64,000 nucleotides of DNA. Origin: Limnobacter alexandrii. Lineage in GTDB: Bacteria; Pseudomonadota; Gammaproteobacteria; Burkholderiales; Burkholderiaceae_B. The notes beneath the pieces were generated by a model. That model did no database searches and was not told the origin of the DNA. It was given only the letters and a program-made list of their open reading frames with translations. This document shows positions 54,028 through 63,559 of the stretch, piece after piece. The position numbers and the translations under genes were made by a program. Where the stretch lies: NCBI RefSeq assembly GCF_005871185.1, contig NZ_SWKN01000014.1, forward strand, positions 1 through 64,000, written 5' to 3'. Every line of letters begins with the position of its first letter. Position 1 is the first letter of the stretch.

Positions 54028-55788
54028 ATGCGAGACATGGATCAAACATTTGCAAATTGGGCGTATGCCACCCTGGTGGGTATTTTGGGGGCAAGCCTCA
54101 GCATCGCGATGGGCGTGCACCTGCAAAAAAATGCACAGGCCACTGAAACACTCGCTTTTGAAAACTTGCTGGACCAGCGAACCGCTGAGCTGCAAGGAAC
54201 CATCAACGAATACAAGTTGAACCTTCAAAACACCGCGAGCCTGATCACCGCGTTTGGACAAGACGAACTGACACCAGAACGATTCCGGAATTATGTGAAC
54301 AGCCTGAATTTGAATGAGAACTTTCCTGGCGCTTTGGGGCTTGCGTTTGCAAGAAAGGTTCCGCTGGACAAAGAAGCTGAATTTCTTCGGGAAATGAAAA
54401 TGAAGGGCCTGCGCGATTTCCAGATCCGCTTTATCAGCCCTTCTTCTCAAGACCGTTTTGTGATGCAGTACATTGAACCCATTGAGGACAACCACTCTGC
54501 ACTGGGCCTGGACCTTGGCTCTGAAAACGTTCGGCGTGAAAACTGCCTCAGTGCCTTTTCCAGGGCGGGACTGGCTGTATCCAGGCCAATCACCATGATT
54601 CAAAATGCGCATGTTGGACGATTGGGTTTTACCATGCTGATGCCTGTGTTCAACAAAGCCGTGCCTTCAAGTGACCTGGGCGCGCGTTATGAAGAATTGG
54701 TGGGCTGGGTGTCATTTCCGATCTCGATCGACCGGTTGCTGAAAACATGGCTGGCGAAAGACCCAACACTGCAAGTCCGAATTTCGGTGCTGGAGGAAAA
54801 ACACACGCCCGTGCTCTTCTTTGACAACGTCGAACCCAAGCACTTCTCGCTTTACCCCAACATCGCGGTCAGCCGGGATTTGCAGTTGGGCAACCGGCGC
54901 TGGCGTTTGGAGTACTGGCCCAGCAAGCCAGACAATCAATCGCCACTCAGCTCGGGGTATCTGGCATTGACCCTTTTGGGCATCGCCTTGAGTGGATTTG
55001 CGGCTTACCACGCCAAACGGATGTTGGATCGTCACGACGAGCTCAGATTGCACAAACAATTGGTCAACAATTCTTCCGAAGCCTTGATTGCTGAGGACAC
55101 CCGGGGCCGCATCCTGGTGTGGAACCATGCGGCAGAGGAACTGTTTGGCCTGGATCGCGCCAGTGTTCTATACGACCAAGAACAAAACCTGACCGTGCCA
55201 GACGAATTGCTAAGCTCGGAAAAAAGACTGCATGAGCGAGCGGAACAAGGCGAAACACTCAAAAATATTCAAACACTTCGGATCAGCGACTCAGCCAAGC
55301 GCATACACCTTCGCATGAACCTGGCCCCCATCTACGGCCACAATCGCAGACTGGTGGGCTACACCAAATCATTCAGGGATGAAACCGATGCGCGAATGGT
55401 CTGGAAAGACATGCATGCCTTGGAGGAATTGATTGCCCATGCACCCGACGGTGTGATTACGCTGGACAGGTCTCGCAAAATAAAACTGGCCAATCCAGCC
55501 GCACTGGTATTGCTTCAAGGGGCCAATATCAAATCCACCCTGATTGGCCAGAGAATGACGGATCTGCTGGCCACAGACGTGCTGCCCGAATTTGAAAACG
55601 AGGTGTTAAATCCACTTTTCAAGAACAGCCGGGTTGAAGTTGTTTTTAACTGGCCCGTTCCAGGACACACCGAGCACATGCCCTTGTTCTTTCGGGGATT
55701 CGCGCTGAACTACCCGGACCTTGGAGAATCAATTTGGGCACTTCGTTTTGAAAAAACAAACAAAACGTACACGCCAAGTTACGATTAA
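54028..55788 (+). CDS. CHASE-PAS-PAS membrane protein without an output domain
   Basis: This 586-residue protein has a transmembrane helix (about 12-32), a CHASE domain (about 60-270) and a second helix (about 300-320). Two PAS domains (about 340-440 and 460-575) follow. The sequence ends without a kinase, GGDEF, EAL or methyl-accepting module. The ATG at 54028 follows the hybrid kinase stop by one base, so both are co-translated. It may be a sensory subunit of the kinase or a truncated relic. Its CHASE domain is only distantly similar to that of the kinase. Confidence 0.88.
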   Translation: MRDMDQTFANWAYATLVGILGASLSIAMGVHLQKNAQATETLAFENLLDQRTAELQGTINEYKLNLQNTASLITAFGQDELTPERFRNYVNSLNLNENFPGALGLAFARKVPLDKEAEFLREMKMKGLRDFQIRFISPSSQDRFVMQYIEPIEDNHSALGLDLGSENVRRENCLSAFSRAGLAVSRPITMIQNAHVGRLGFTMLMPVFNKAVPSSDLGARYEELVGWVSFPISIDRLLKTWLAKDPTLQVRISVLEEKHTPVLFFDNVEPKHFSLYPNIAVSRDLQLGNRRWRLEYWPSKPDNQSPLSSGYLALTLLGIALSGFAAYHAKRMLDRHDELRLHKQLVNNSSEALIAEDTRGRILVWNHAAEELFGLDRASVLYDQEQNLTVPDELLSSEKRLHERAEQGETLKNIQTLRISDSAKRIHLRMNLAPIYGHNRRLVGYTKSFRDETDARMVWKDMHALEELIAHAPDGVITLDRSRKIKLANPAALVLLQGANIKSTLIGQRMTDLLATDVLPEFENEVLNPLFKNSRVEVVFNWPVPGHTEHMPLFFRGFALNYPDLGESIWALRFEKTNKTYTPSYD

Positions 55789-55955
55789 TTACCTTTAATA
55801 ATCAGCATCTTAATAATTTAGAACAGTATCTCTAACAAATTTATTTGATTTTCAGTGAACAGTTGTGCACAATTAATTCCAAGCAGAACACACAAAGTGT
55901 CTGCCGGGTTAAAGCGAAAGCCCCAATTTCGCATCAAATGAAAAGGGATACCAAA

Positions 55956-56180
55956 ATGAAAAACTTTATCGACTCAGTAGTTCGTACACCTGGCATGTTG
56001 TTCATGGCCATGATGACCACAGGCTTCACCATCAATGCAGGTGTGCAGTACATCAACGGCACCGGCTTCGAAGGCCCGAATTTGTTGGCTGCCGGTTGCC
56101 TGGTGGTTGGTCAGGTTGCCTTGGCGGTGGTTCACCAAATGCGCCGTTTCGGTCAAGACAACAAACTGACTTTGCAATAA
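55956..56180 (+). CDS. Small membrane protein, unknown function
   Basis: This 75-residue protein has two hydrophobic stretches (about 12-33 and 46-63) joined by a short loop with NGTGFEGPN, so it is a hairpin-like membrane protein. The ATG at 55956 has AGGGAT eight bases upstream. Earlier in-frame ATGs at 55938 and 55845 are less likely. The 166-base gap before it is AT-rich and includes the palindrome TTGTGCACAA (55863-55872). Family not recognised. Confidence 0.65.
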   Translation: MKNFIDSVVRTPGMLFMAMMTTGFTINAGVQYINGTGFEGPNLLAAGCLVVGQVALAVVHQMRRFGQDNKLTLQ

Positions 56181-56373
56181 TGCGGTTGGTGAATACGCGG
56201 CAAGGGCTACAACTTCAACAAGCAGCCCTGCCGCCTTCGCCGAAAATTCCAGCAATGCCTCCCTCTCTCCAGCTGCACCTTCGCACTGTCACAATCCAGT
56301 CTTAAATCTGTCAAACGCAGGCAACACTGCCGCAACACACTGCTCGCATTGATCACTCATCAAAGCAAAGCAC

Positions 56374-57792
56374 ATGCGCGTTTCTATCATCGGTAGTGGA
56401 TATGTAGGCTTGGTTACGGCCGCCTGTTTGGCTGAAGTGGGCAACAAAATTTTGTGTTGCGACATCGACGACGCCAAGATTGCCCAACTCAAAAACGGCC
56501 AAAGCCCGATTTACGAACCTGGTCTCGACGAATTGCTGGAACGAAACATTCGCGAGCAACGCCTGGACTTCACCACACGAATTGAAGACGCCGTGAACCA
56601 CGCCGAGCTGATTTTCATTTGCGTGGGCACCCCACCCCGCGAGGACGGCAGTGCCGACCTGCGCCATGTATTGAAAGTGGCCCAGCAAATTGCCACCCAC
56701 ATGAATGGCTTCAAGGTGATCATCAATAAATCGACCGTGCCTGTGGGTACTGGCGAGCGTGTGGCCGACGAAGTGCGCTGCGTGCTGGTGCAGCGCAATG
56801 CCCTGCACGCATTCACGGTGGTGTCGAACCCGGAGTTTTTGAAAGAAGGCGCGGCCATTGACGACTTTCTGCGCCCCGACCGCATTGTGCTGGGCACCGA
56901 CAACACCCCCGCGGGCCAGCGCGCACTGCGCATGATGAAGTCGCTGTATGCCCCCTTCCAGCGTCACCACGAGCGCCTGATGTGCATGGATGTGCGTTCA
57001 GCCGAGCTGACCAAGTACGCCGCCAACGCCATGCTGGCCACCCGAATCAGCTTCATGAATGAACTGGCCAACCTGGCCGAGAAAATTGGTGCCGACATTG
57101 AACAGGTGCGCGCGGGCATTGGCTCAGACCCACGCATCGGTTTCTCTTTCTTGTATGCCGGTTGCGGCTACGGTGGCTCGTGCTTTCCGAAAGACGTGCG
57201 CGCCCTGATTCAGACCGGCGAAGAAGCGGGCGAGAACCTGTCGATTTTGCGGGCGGTGAACCACAGCAATCAGCGTCAAAAACGTGTGCTGGTTGAAAAA
57301 ATCATTCAGCATTTTGGTGAAGACCTGAGCAACATGACCTTTGCCATGTGGGGTCTTGCTTTCAAACCCGAGACCGACGACATGCGCGAGGCCAGCAGCC
57401 GCACCATTGCAGCCGAACTGGTGTTGCGTGGCGCCAAAGTGCAAGCCTTCGACCCGGTGGCCAATGAAACAGCCCGCCGCGCCATGGAAGAAGACCTGGC
57501 CACATTCAGGCAAGACGGCCCCTTGCTGGGCGAATTTGAAATCGCCAAAACCCAGGAAGAAACCCTGTTCAACGCCGACGCCCTGATTGTGTGTACCGAA
57601 TGGCGCATGTTCAAAAGCCCCGACTTTTTGATGTTGAGCCGCACCCTGCGCCAAAAAGCAGTGTTTGACGGTCGAAATCTCTACGATCCCGCGCTGCTGG
57701 CCGATTACGGCCTGATTTATGAGGGAATCGGTCGACGAGCTGAACCCGCGGATCAGGGTATGCCCGTGGAGCAAATGCGCTTGGCGTCTTAA
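56374..57792 (+). CDS. ugd: UDP-glucose 6-dehydrogenase
   Basis: This 472-residue NAD-dependent enzyme oxidises UDP-glucose to UDP-glucuronate for exopolysaccharide or lipopolysaccharide. The Rossmann motif GSGYVG (residues 7-12) opens the protein. The catalytic cysteine lies in YAGCGYGGSCFPKDVRAL, and the C-terminal domain has AMWGLAFKPETDDMREASS. No polysaccharide genes neighbour it here. The following FabH-like gene is 70 bases away. Confidence 0.97.
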   Translation: MRVSIIGSGYVGLVTAACLAEVGNKILCCDIDDAKIAQLKNGQSPIYEPGLDELLERNIREQRLDFTTRIEDAVNHAELIFICVGTPPREDGSADLRHVLKVAQQIATHMNGFKVIINKSTVPVGTGERVADEVRCVLVQRNALHAFTVVSNPEFLKEGAAIDDFLRPDRIVLGTDNTPAGQRALRMMKSLYAPFQRHHERLMCMDVRSAELTKYAANAMLATRISFMNELANLAEKIGADIEQVRAGIGSDPRIGFSFLYAGCGYGGSCFPKDVRALIQTGEEAGENLSILRAVNHSNQRQKRVLVEKIIQHFGEDLSNMTFAMWGLAFKPETDDMREASSRTIAAELVLRGAKVQAFDPVANETARRAMEEDLATFRQDGPLLGEFEIAKTQEETLFNADALIVCTEWRMFKSPDFLMLSRTLRQKAVFDGRNLYDPALLADYGLIYEGIGRRAEPADQGMPVEQMRLAS

Positions 57793-57862
57793 AATTTAAC
57801 GCCTTTGCCTTTATCATTGCGCAAGAGACAAAACACACCATCATCCACCCAGGACGAGCGCA

Positions 57863-58987
57863 ATGATCAAGGTAGCCATCAGCGGCACAGGGCTTTTCGT
57901 ACCCAGCCAAACCATCACCAACGATGAATTGGTGGAGTCGTTCAACGCCTACGTGGCGAAATTCAATGAAGAGCATGCGGCTGAAATTGCCAGTGGCGAG
58001 CTTCAGCCCTTGCAGCCCTCCAACTCCGCTTTCATCGAAAGCGCCTCGGGTATCAAGCAACGCTATGTGATGGAAAAGGAAGGCATTCTGAATCCGGACC
58101 GCCTTCACCCCTACTTCAAAGAGCGTCCAAATTCCGAATTGTCGATGATGGCTGAAATAGCCGTGGACGCTGGCCGCAAAGCCATGGACGATGCAGGGCT
58201 TACCTCGGCCGACATTGATGCGGTCATTTGTTCAGCCTCAAACATGCAACGCGCCTACCCGGCCATGGCCATCGAAATTCAGGAAGCTTTGGGCATTGAA
58301 GGTTTCGGCTACGACATGAACGTGGCCTGTTCTTCCGCCACATTCGGCATTGAACAAGCTGTGAATGCAGTGCGCAGCGGCACTGCCCGCGCGGTGTTGA
58401 TGGTGAACCCGGAAATTACTTCAGGCCACCAGGCTTGGCTGGACCGCGATTGCCACTTTATTTTTGGTGATGTGTGTACCGCAGTGATCGTGCAACGCCT
58501 GGAAGACGCCAAACCCGGCAGCTGGGAAGTACTGGGCACCAAGCTGGCCACCAAATTCTCGAACAACATTCGCAACAACTTTGGTTTCCTGAACCGTTCT
58601 GAAGACGCCGAAGCCGATTCACGCGACAAGCTGTTCATGCAGGAAGGCCGCAAGGTGTTCAAAGAAGTCTGCCCCATGGCCGCCGAGCACATGAGCACAC
58701 ATTTGCAAAGCCTGGGCTTGAGCTCGGCCACCGATGTACGCCGTTACTGGCTGCACCAAGCCAACCTGGCCATGAACCAGTTGATTGCCAAGAAATTGTT
58801 GGGCAGCAGCGAATTCACGGCTGACAAAGCCCCCGTAATTCTTGACGAGTTTGCCAACACCGCGTCTGCGGGTTCGGTGATTGCATTTCATCGCCACAAG
58901 AACGACCTCGGCAGTGGCGATGTGGGCGTGATCTGCTCGTTTGGCGCGGGTTATTCGATTGGCAGCGTGGTGGTTCGCAAGACCTGA
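57863..58987 (+). CDS. FabH-like beta-ketoacyl-ACP synthase III
   Basis: This 374-residue thiolase-fold enzyme condenses an acyl-CoA with malonyl-ACP. The catalytic triad is visible: C156 in NVACSSATFG, histidine in YWLHQANLAMN (about 296), and asparagine in EFANTASAGS (about 330). At 374 residues it is longer than E. coli FabH (about 317), resembling the second FabH-type enzymes of proteobacteria that use medium-chain primers. The primary fatty-acid FabH normally lies in the fab cluster, absent here. Substrate chain length is not readable. Confidence 0.9.
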   Translation: MIKVAISGTGLFVPSQTITNDELVESFNAYVAKFNEEHAAEIASGELQPLQPSNSAFIESASGIKQRYVMEKEGILNPDRLHPYFKERPNSELSMMAEIAVDAGRKAMDDAGLTSADIDAVICSASNMQRAYPAMAIEIQEALGIEGFGYDMNVACSSATFGIEQAVNAVRSGTARAVLMVNPEITSGHQAWLDRDCHFIFGDVCTAVIVQRLEDAKPGSWEVLGTKLATKFSNNIRNNFGFLNRSEDAEADSRDKLFMQEGRKVFKEVCPMAAEHMSTHLQSLGLSSATDVRRYWLHQANLAMNQLIAKKLLGSSEFTADKAPVILDEFANTASAGSVIAFHRHKNDLGSGDVGVICSFGAGYSIGSVVVRKT

Positions 58988-59496
58988 ACGCCGCATGCTG
59001 TGATGCGCATGTGCATGCTCGGCCAAGCTTCGGTGTGGGTGCCACATCACCTTGCTTTACGCCAGCCTTGTACGCGCCGCAAGTCACCTGCCTATTTGCC
59101 AAGCTTGCTCAGGCGCATGCCCTCTCTCGCCAGAAAACCTGATTTTCCCTTTTTGAGATTCACCCTGACTCACCTCGCTCGGCAAAAAGGCGGGCCGAGT
59201 CTCGGTGCCGGCCTTTGGCCGACCGTGGCGGGTGAATTCAAACGGGCAGGTTTTCTTGACCGGCGCTGCGAGGGCATTGCAGCCTGAGCGCGCCGGCTGC
59301 TTTGGTTCAGGTGAGGCTTGGGTGGCTGGACTGGCTGGCCGGCTTTGCAAGGCTTCCCGGCAGATTCGCAGCGAGGGGCGATCCGCAGGATCGATGCGAA
59401 GACGCTTAAGCGTTTCGCATGCCCCAAGCCAGAAGCATCAAGCCGGATCAGAAGCATTGCTTAGGCTAGCCGGTGCAGCCACCCGAGCAGCGCAAC
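58988..59496. other. GC-rich gene-free stretch with palindromes and hairpins
   Basis: This 509-base gap holds no convincing gene. It is visibly richer in G and C than its surroundings. It contains the near-perfect palindrome ATGCGAAGACGCTTAAGCGT... at 59394-59420 (13-bp arms, one bulged base, no loop). Others are CGGCC-TTT-GGCCG near 59209, CTCGGC...GCCGAG near 59178, and GATCC-GCA-GGATC near 59380. No ends or flanking duplications of an insertion sequence were recognised. It may be a structured RNA, a palindromic repeat, or a gene relic. Confidence 0.5.
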
Positions 59497-60270
59497 TCAA
59501 GCGCCGTAAGTCTTGTCCAAATACCGCAGAATATCGTTCGACTCGTACATCGCCACGCCCGTATTCGGGTCGATCAAATAAGGCACTTGCACCTTGCCGG
59601 TGTTCTCCGACAACCAAGCCCGGTTGCGGGTGGTGCCTTGTGGTGCCTTAAACAGCTTGTCCCGGAAAACAGGTGGGCCCATATCGGTCATCGCGCCCTT
59701 GGGGGTGTTCTTCAGCAAATACGGAATTTCCAGCTCGCACAAACGCGCGCGCACAGGCTTGGAATAAGGGCTGCTCTCGAAGCTGTAAAGCACCAAAGGC
59801 TCAACCGGCGCCTTGGACGGGCGGGCCTTCATACCCTGAAAACCACCAATTCGGTACTGAAAGGTACTGGCCAGCATCGATGAACCCACCGCCACTTTGC
59901 GGCCAAGGCCTTGCTGGCTTTTCAGCTTGCTCTCGTAAGTTTTAGCCAGGTAATCAATGATATCGGCTGATTCGTTCATGACCACGCCCGTGTTCTCATC
60001 CACCAGCATCGGAAATTTGGTGCCGGGCAACAACTTGCGTGCTTCCTCGCGAAAGCGCTTGCCACCTGCGGGGCAGGGCAAAATCATCACATCGAGGTCC
60101 ATTTCACTTAGCGCTTCACGCACCAAACGGCAAAAGGGGCTGATCTCGATGTCGTACAGCTTCAATGTTTTTTCTGGCGTTTTGCGGGCTCGGGCTGTAA
60201 TGCCAGTGCCGCGCCAGCCGCGGGCTGTGCCGGCCAGCATGTTGATGATTGCGTCGATGTTGGTGTTCAT
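59497..60270 (-). CDS. Glutathione S-transferase-like protein with two N-domains
   Basis: This 257-residue protein contains two thioredoxin-fold GST N-terminal domains (about 35-115 and 160-255) and no C-terminal helical GST domain. The repeats share LYDIEISPFCRLVREAL and LYSFESSPYSKPVRARL, and both end in a DIIDYLAKTY or DILRYLDKTYG helix. A cysteine is kept in the first (SPFCR) and replaced by serine or tyrosine in the second (SPYSK). The ATG at 60270 has GAGG upstream. Function is unproven and perhaps redox- or stress-related. Confidence 0.87.
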   Translation of the reverse strand: MNTNIDAIINMLAGTARGWRGTGITARARKTPEKTLKLYDIEISPFCRLVREALSEMDLDVMILPCPAGGKRFREEARKLLPGTKFPMLVDENTGVVMNESADIIDYLAKTYESKLKSQQGLGRKVAVGSSMLASTFQYRIGGFQGMKARPSKAPVEPLVLYSFESSPYSKPVRARLCELEIPYLLKNTPKGAMTDMGPPVFRDKLFKAPQGTTRNRAWLSENTGKVQVPYLIDPNTGVAMYESNDILRYLDKTYGA

Positions 60271-60407
60271 GGGGTGCCTCTGTCCTGGAATTATTCGAAA
60301 TTTGTCGTTATTTTGTGCGCGAACGTGTCCGCAGTGTAGACGAAACCCCCTAGCCCACCGCATTGCTTGTTACTATTTTTTCAAACACACCTGCACCGGA
60401 GAAGAAC

Positions 60408-60839
60408 TTGAAAAAACTGCTGTTGATCAACGGCCCCAATCTGAACCTGTTGGGCACGCGCGAGCCCGGTATTTATGGACACATGACTTTGGCTGACATT
60501 GAGAAAGCCTTGAAGAACATTGCCTTCACCGACGGCTTCGAACTGATGACCTTTCAAAGCAACCACGAAGGCGCTTTGATTGACCGTGTTCACAAAGCCA
60601 AAACCGAAGACATTGCCGGCATTGTGATCAACCCGGCGGGTTACACACACACCAGCGTGGCCCTGCGCGATGCCTTGGCAGGCGTTGCCATTCCGTTCAT
60701 TGAAGTGCACCTGTCCAACATCTACAAACGTGAAAGCTTTCGCCACAACAGCTATTTCTCAGACTTGGCTGAAGGCGTGATTTGCGGCCTTGGCTGGCAG
60801 GGTTATGTGTACGCCTTGCGGCAACTCGCGTCCAAGTAG
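60408..60839 (+). CDS. aroQ: 3-dehydroquinate dehydratase, type II
   Basis: This 144-residue enzyme of the shikimate pathway dehydrates 3-dehydroquinate. It begins [20 protein letters not shown], diagnostic for the type II family, and has the catalytic tyrosine in PGIYGH and histidine in [18 protein letters not shown]. The start is the TTG at 60408, because CCGGAGAAG lies six bases upstream. The frame extends 15 codons further upstream but that part is not AroQ-like. It stands alone between a GST-like gene and an efflux operon. Confidence 0.95.
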   Translation: MKKLLLINGPNLNLLGTREPGIYGHMTLADIEKALKNIAFTDGFELMTFQSNHEGALIDRVHKAKTEDIAGIVINPAGYTHTSVALRDALAGVAIPFIEVHLSNIYKRESFRHNSYFSDLAEGVICGLGWQGYVYALRQLASK

Positions 60840-60950
60840 GTGAATGGGGTGCATGGTGATAATCAGTTCATTTTTGTAAAGATCAGTTAACAGCTGAACA
60901 AACAGCCCCAGATTGTGGTCTGATGGGCACTCAACAAGAAAAACGACACC

Positions 60951-62363
60951 ATGACGCACCACCTTAAACCCCTGCTGCCCCTTGCTTTGGCAATTGTGCT
61001 GGGCGCCTGCGCCACTGTTGAGTCAGAAAAACCCGAAATCGATGCCCGGTTTGCGGATGCCACGTTCAAACCCTTGGTCAGCCCAAGTGCCGTGCAAGCC
61101 CCCGCAGACTGGTGGACTGGTTTTTCCAGCGAACAACTCAACACCCTGATGCAACAGGCGCAAGCCGACAATCTGAGCATGGAGGCCACTGCCGCCAGGC
61201 TTCGCGCTGCCCAAGCCAGCCTGGACGCAGCGCAGGCCAGCTTTTTTCCCTCGCTTACCCTAAACGCTGGTCGGCAAGAAAATACGGTGAAAGGCACCAG
61301 CATTCAAGGGCAGGCCACCAACAACCGCGGCTTGTTTACCTCGGCCTCGTTTGTGGCCAGTTATGAGATCGATTTGTGGTCGAGGGTTCGCAACACGGCC
61401 CAGGCTGCTGAACTGCAGCTGCAAGCCACCCGCTATGAACTGGATGCCGCAAGAATCAGCATTGCCGGCCAACTGGCCACCACCTGGGCACAATGGGTGG
61501 CGGCTGACCAAACAGTGCGGCTGTTCGAGCAAGAACTGGAAAGTTTTCAGACCAACCTGAAGCTGGTCGAACTGCGATTCCGCCAGGGAGGCGCAGTGGC
61601 CTCCGATGTATTGCAACAAAGGCAACTGGTTGAATCCGCTCAGGGCAACCTGGCTCAAGCACGGTCCAATCGCGATGTGTTGCTGAACAGCCTGGCATTG
61701 TTGGTGGGGCAGCCTCCGAATAAAATCGGTATGAACAGCGAGAACCTTCCCAGCCTGCCACCATTGCCAGCAACCGGCTTTCCCGCTGAACTCCTGAACC
61801 GCCGCCCCGATGTGCAACAGGCTTGGTCGTTGGTGTTGTCCACCGATCGAAGTGTGGCTGCCGCCATTGCAAACCGGTTTCCACAACTCAGCCTGCGTGC
61901 CAGTTTCAGTGATCAAACCAACGACTCCGATTTGCTGTTCGACAATTGGGTACGCAACCTGAGCGTGAATTTGGTGGCCCCTTTGTTTGACGGTGGCGCA
62001 CGCTCCGCAGAGGTGGAGCGCCAACGCGCCCTGCTGGATCAAGCTGTGGCGCAATATCAGGATGCCGCCATCAATGCGCTGGCCGATGTCGACAACGCGC
62101 TCATTCAGGAAACCCGCCAACGCGAGGCCGTGGAAAGTTTTCAGCGCCAACTTGAGCTGGCTGAACTCAGCCTGAAACGCCTGTTTGCAGGCTACCGCAA
62201 CGGCTCAGTCGATTACCTCGCCATTCTGGATGCACAACAAAGCACAAGCCAGTTAAGGCGTAACCTGGTGAATGCACAACAACAACTGGTGGGCTTTCGG
62301 ATTGCTCTATACAGGGCGCTGTCCGGCAGCATTCCACAACCTACAGCAGCAGAGCAGTCATGA
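60951..62363 (+). CDS. RND efflux outer-membrane factor (NodT/OprM family)
   Basis: This 470-residue lipoprotein has a signal peptide with lipobox LGAC (cysteine near 22), then two OEP (TolC-like) repeats with alternating helical coiled-coil and strand pieces. Typical segments include FFPSLTLNAGRQ, LNRRPDVQQAWSLVL, FDGGARSAEVERQR and LDAQQSTSQLRRNLV. It forms the trimeric exit duct of the tripartite pump. It overlaps the adaptor gene by four bases (ATGA). Confidence 0.94.
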   Translation: MTHHLKPLLPLALAIVLGACATVESEKPEIDARFADATFKPLVSPSAVQAPADWWTGFSSEQLNTLMQQAQADNLSMEATAARLRAAQASLDAAQASFFPSLTLNAGRQENTVKGTSIQGQATNNRGLFTSASFVASYEIDLWSRVRNTAQAAELQLQATRYELDAARISIAGQLATTWAQWVAADQTVRLFEQELESFQTNLKLVELRFRQGGAVASDVLQQRQLVESAQGNLAQARSNRDVLLNSLALLVGQPPNKIGMNSENLPSLPPLPATGFPAELLNRRPDVQQAWSLVLSTDRSVAAAIANRFPQLSLRASFSDQTNDSDLLFDNWVRNLSVNLVAPLFDGGARSAEVERQRALLDQAVAQYQDAAINALADVDNALIQETRQREAVESFQRQLELAELSLKRLFAGYRNGSVDYLAILDAQQSTSQLRRNLVNAQQQLVGFRIALYRALSGSIPQPTAAEQS

Positions 62364-63559
62364 GCGATCAACCTTTTTTCAAACGCAAGTGGGTACAAAT
62401 TGGCCTGGCCGTGGGCGTGGTCACCCTGGGTGTCATTGGCTCTGAAGTGTTGGTGGCCACCGCCCCCACGGCCAGCCGAAAACCACCCGAGAAAACTGCG
62501 CGGCTGGTAACCACCGAACCCGTCAAAGCGGGTGACTATTCCGTCAGCCTGCTTGGCTACGGTGTGGTTGAACCTGAACAACAAATTACCTTGCAAGCGC
62601 GGGTCAGTGGCACCGTGCAAAGCATTGGCGCGAAGTTTGTGCCGGGTGCCTCGTTCAAAAAAGGCGATGTGCTGGTGCAACTGGACAACACCGACTACCG
62701 CATTGAATTGCAGACTGCACAAGCTGCACTGGCGCAAGCGCAATCCACGCTCACCTCGGAATTGGGTAACCAGGTCGTGGCCCAATCCGATTTTGAATTG
62801 CTTGGCTTGAATGTGGATGAACGCGAACGTGCACTGATTTTGCGCAAGCCCCAACTGGAGGCTGCAAAGGCCTCTGTGCAATCGGCGCAAGCAGGTGTTG
62901 AGCGCGCCAAAGTGAACCTGGAACGCACCGTGTTGCGGGCGCCCTTCGATGGCGTCGTGGTAAGCCGTGAAGCAAGCGTGGGCGCGCAAGTCAGTGCCAC
63001 CACCGCGCTTGGTGTACTGGCCAGCAGCGAAGCTTACTGGATCAATGTGGCTGTGCCGCAGGCTGATTTGAAATGGATCAAGTTTCCGGAAGGCAAACAG
63101 ACTGGCTCGACAGTGTGCGTGAGCGATGCAAGCAGCAGCGAAGAAGGCTGCCACAAAGGCACAGTACTCAATCTGCAAACCAGTGTTCAAGACAACGGCA
63201 GGCAGGCCCAGGTGTTAGTAGAAGTACCCCGAAACAACAACAAAAACCTGCAACCCTTGTTGTTGGCCCAGTATGTGAAAGTTCGGTTCAACGGCATTGA
63301 GTTGAACAATGTATTCAAGCTGGCGCCCTCCTCGGTGCACAACAACGCAGTGTGGGTAAACGACGGCGGCGAACTCGATATTCGACCAGTCAATATAGCT
63401 TTCCGCTCGGCCGAATATGTGCTGATTGATCGCGGTTTGAACAATGGCGAGAACATCGTGACCTCCAACCTGGGCTCACCTGTGAATCGCATGGCGATCA
63501 GAACCAATGAGCCGGCCAATGATGGTGACACACCTACACCTGAGGCGGTGAAACCATGA
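62360..63559 (+). CDS. RND efflux periplasmic adaptor (MFP)
   Basis: This 399-residue membrane fusion protein has an N-terminal helix (about 10-30) and a lipoyl-like domain (ITLQARVSGTVQSIGAKFVPG). Helical hairpin and beta-barrel domains follow, with FDGVVVSREASVGAQVSATT and APSSVHNNAVWV. It links permease and outer-membrane factor. Both its start and end overlap neighbours by four bases (ATGA), so the three pump parts are co-translated. The pumped compound cannot be predicted. Confidence 0.93.
   Translation: MSDQPFFKRKWVQIGLAVGVVTLGVIGSEVLVATAPTASRKPPEKTARLVTTEPVKAGDYSVSLLGYGVVEPEQQITLQARVSGTVQSIGAKFVPGASFKKGDVLVQLDNTDYRIELQTAQAALAQAQSTLTSELGNQVVAQSDFELLGLNVDERERALILRKPQLEAAKASVQSAQAGVERAKVNLERTVLRAPFDGVVVSREASVGAQVSATTALGVLASSEAYWINVAVPQADLKWIKFPEGKQTGSTVCVSDASSSEEGCHKGTVLNLQTSVQDNGRQAQVLVEVPRNNNKNLQPLLLAQYVKVRFNGIELNNVFKLAPSSVHNNAVWVNDGGELDIRPVNIAFRSAEYVLIDRGLNNGENIVTSNLGSPVNRMAIRTNEPANDGDTPTPEAVKP

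Noticed and set aside
55863-55872. Palindrome TTGTGCACAA upstream of the small membrane protein
   Set aside because: Ten bases are too few to call an operator without a matching regulator.
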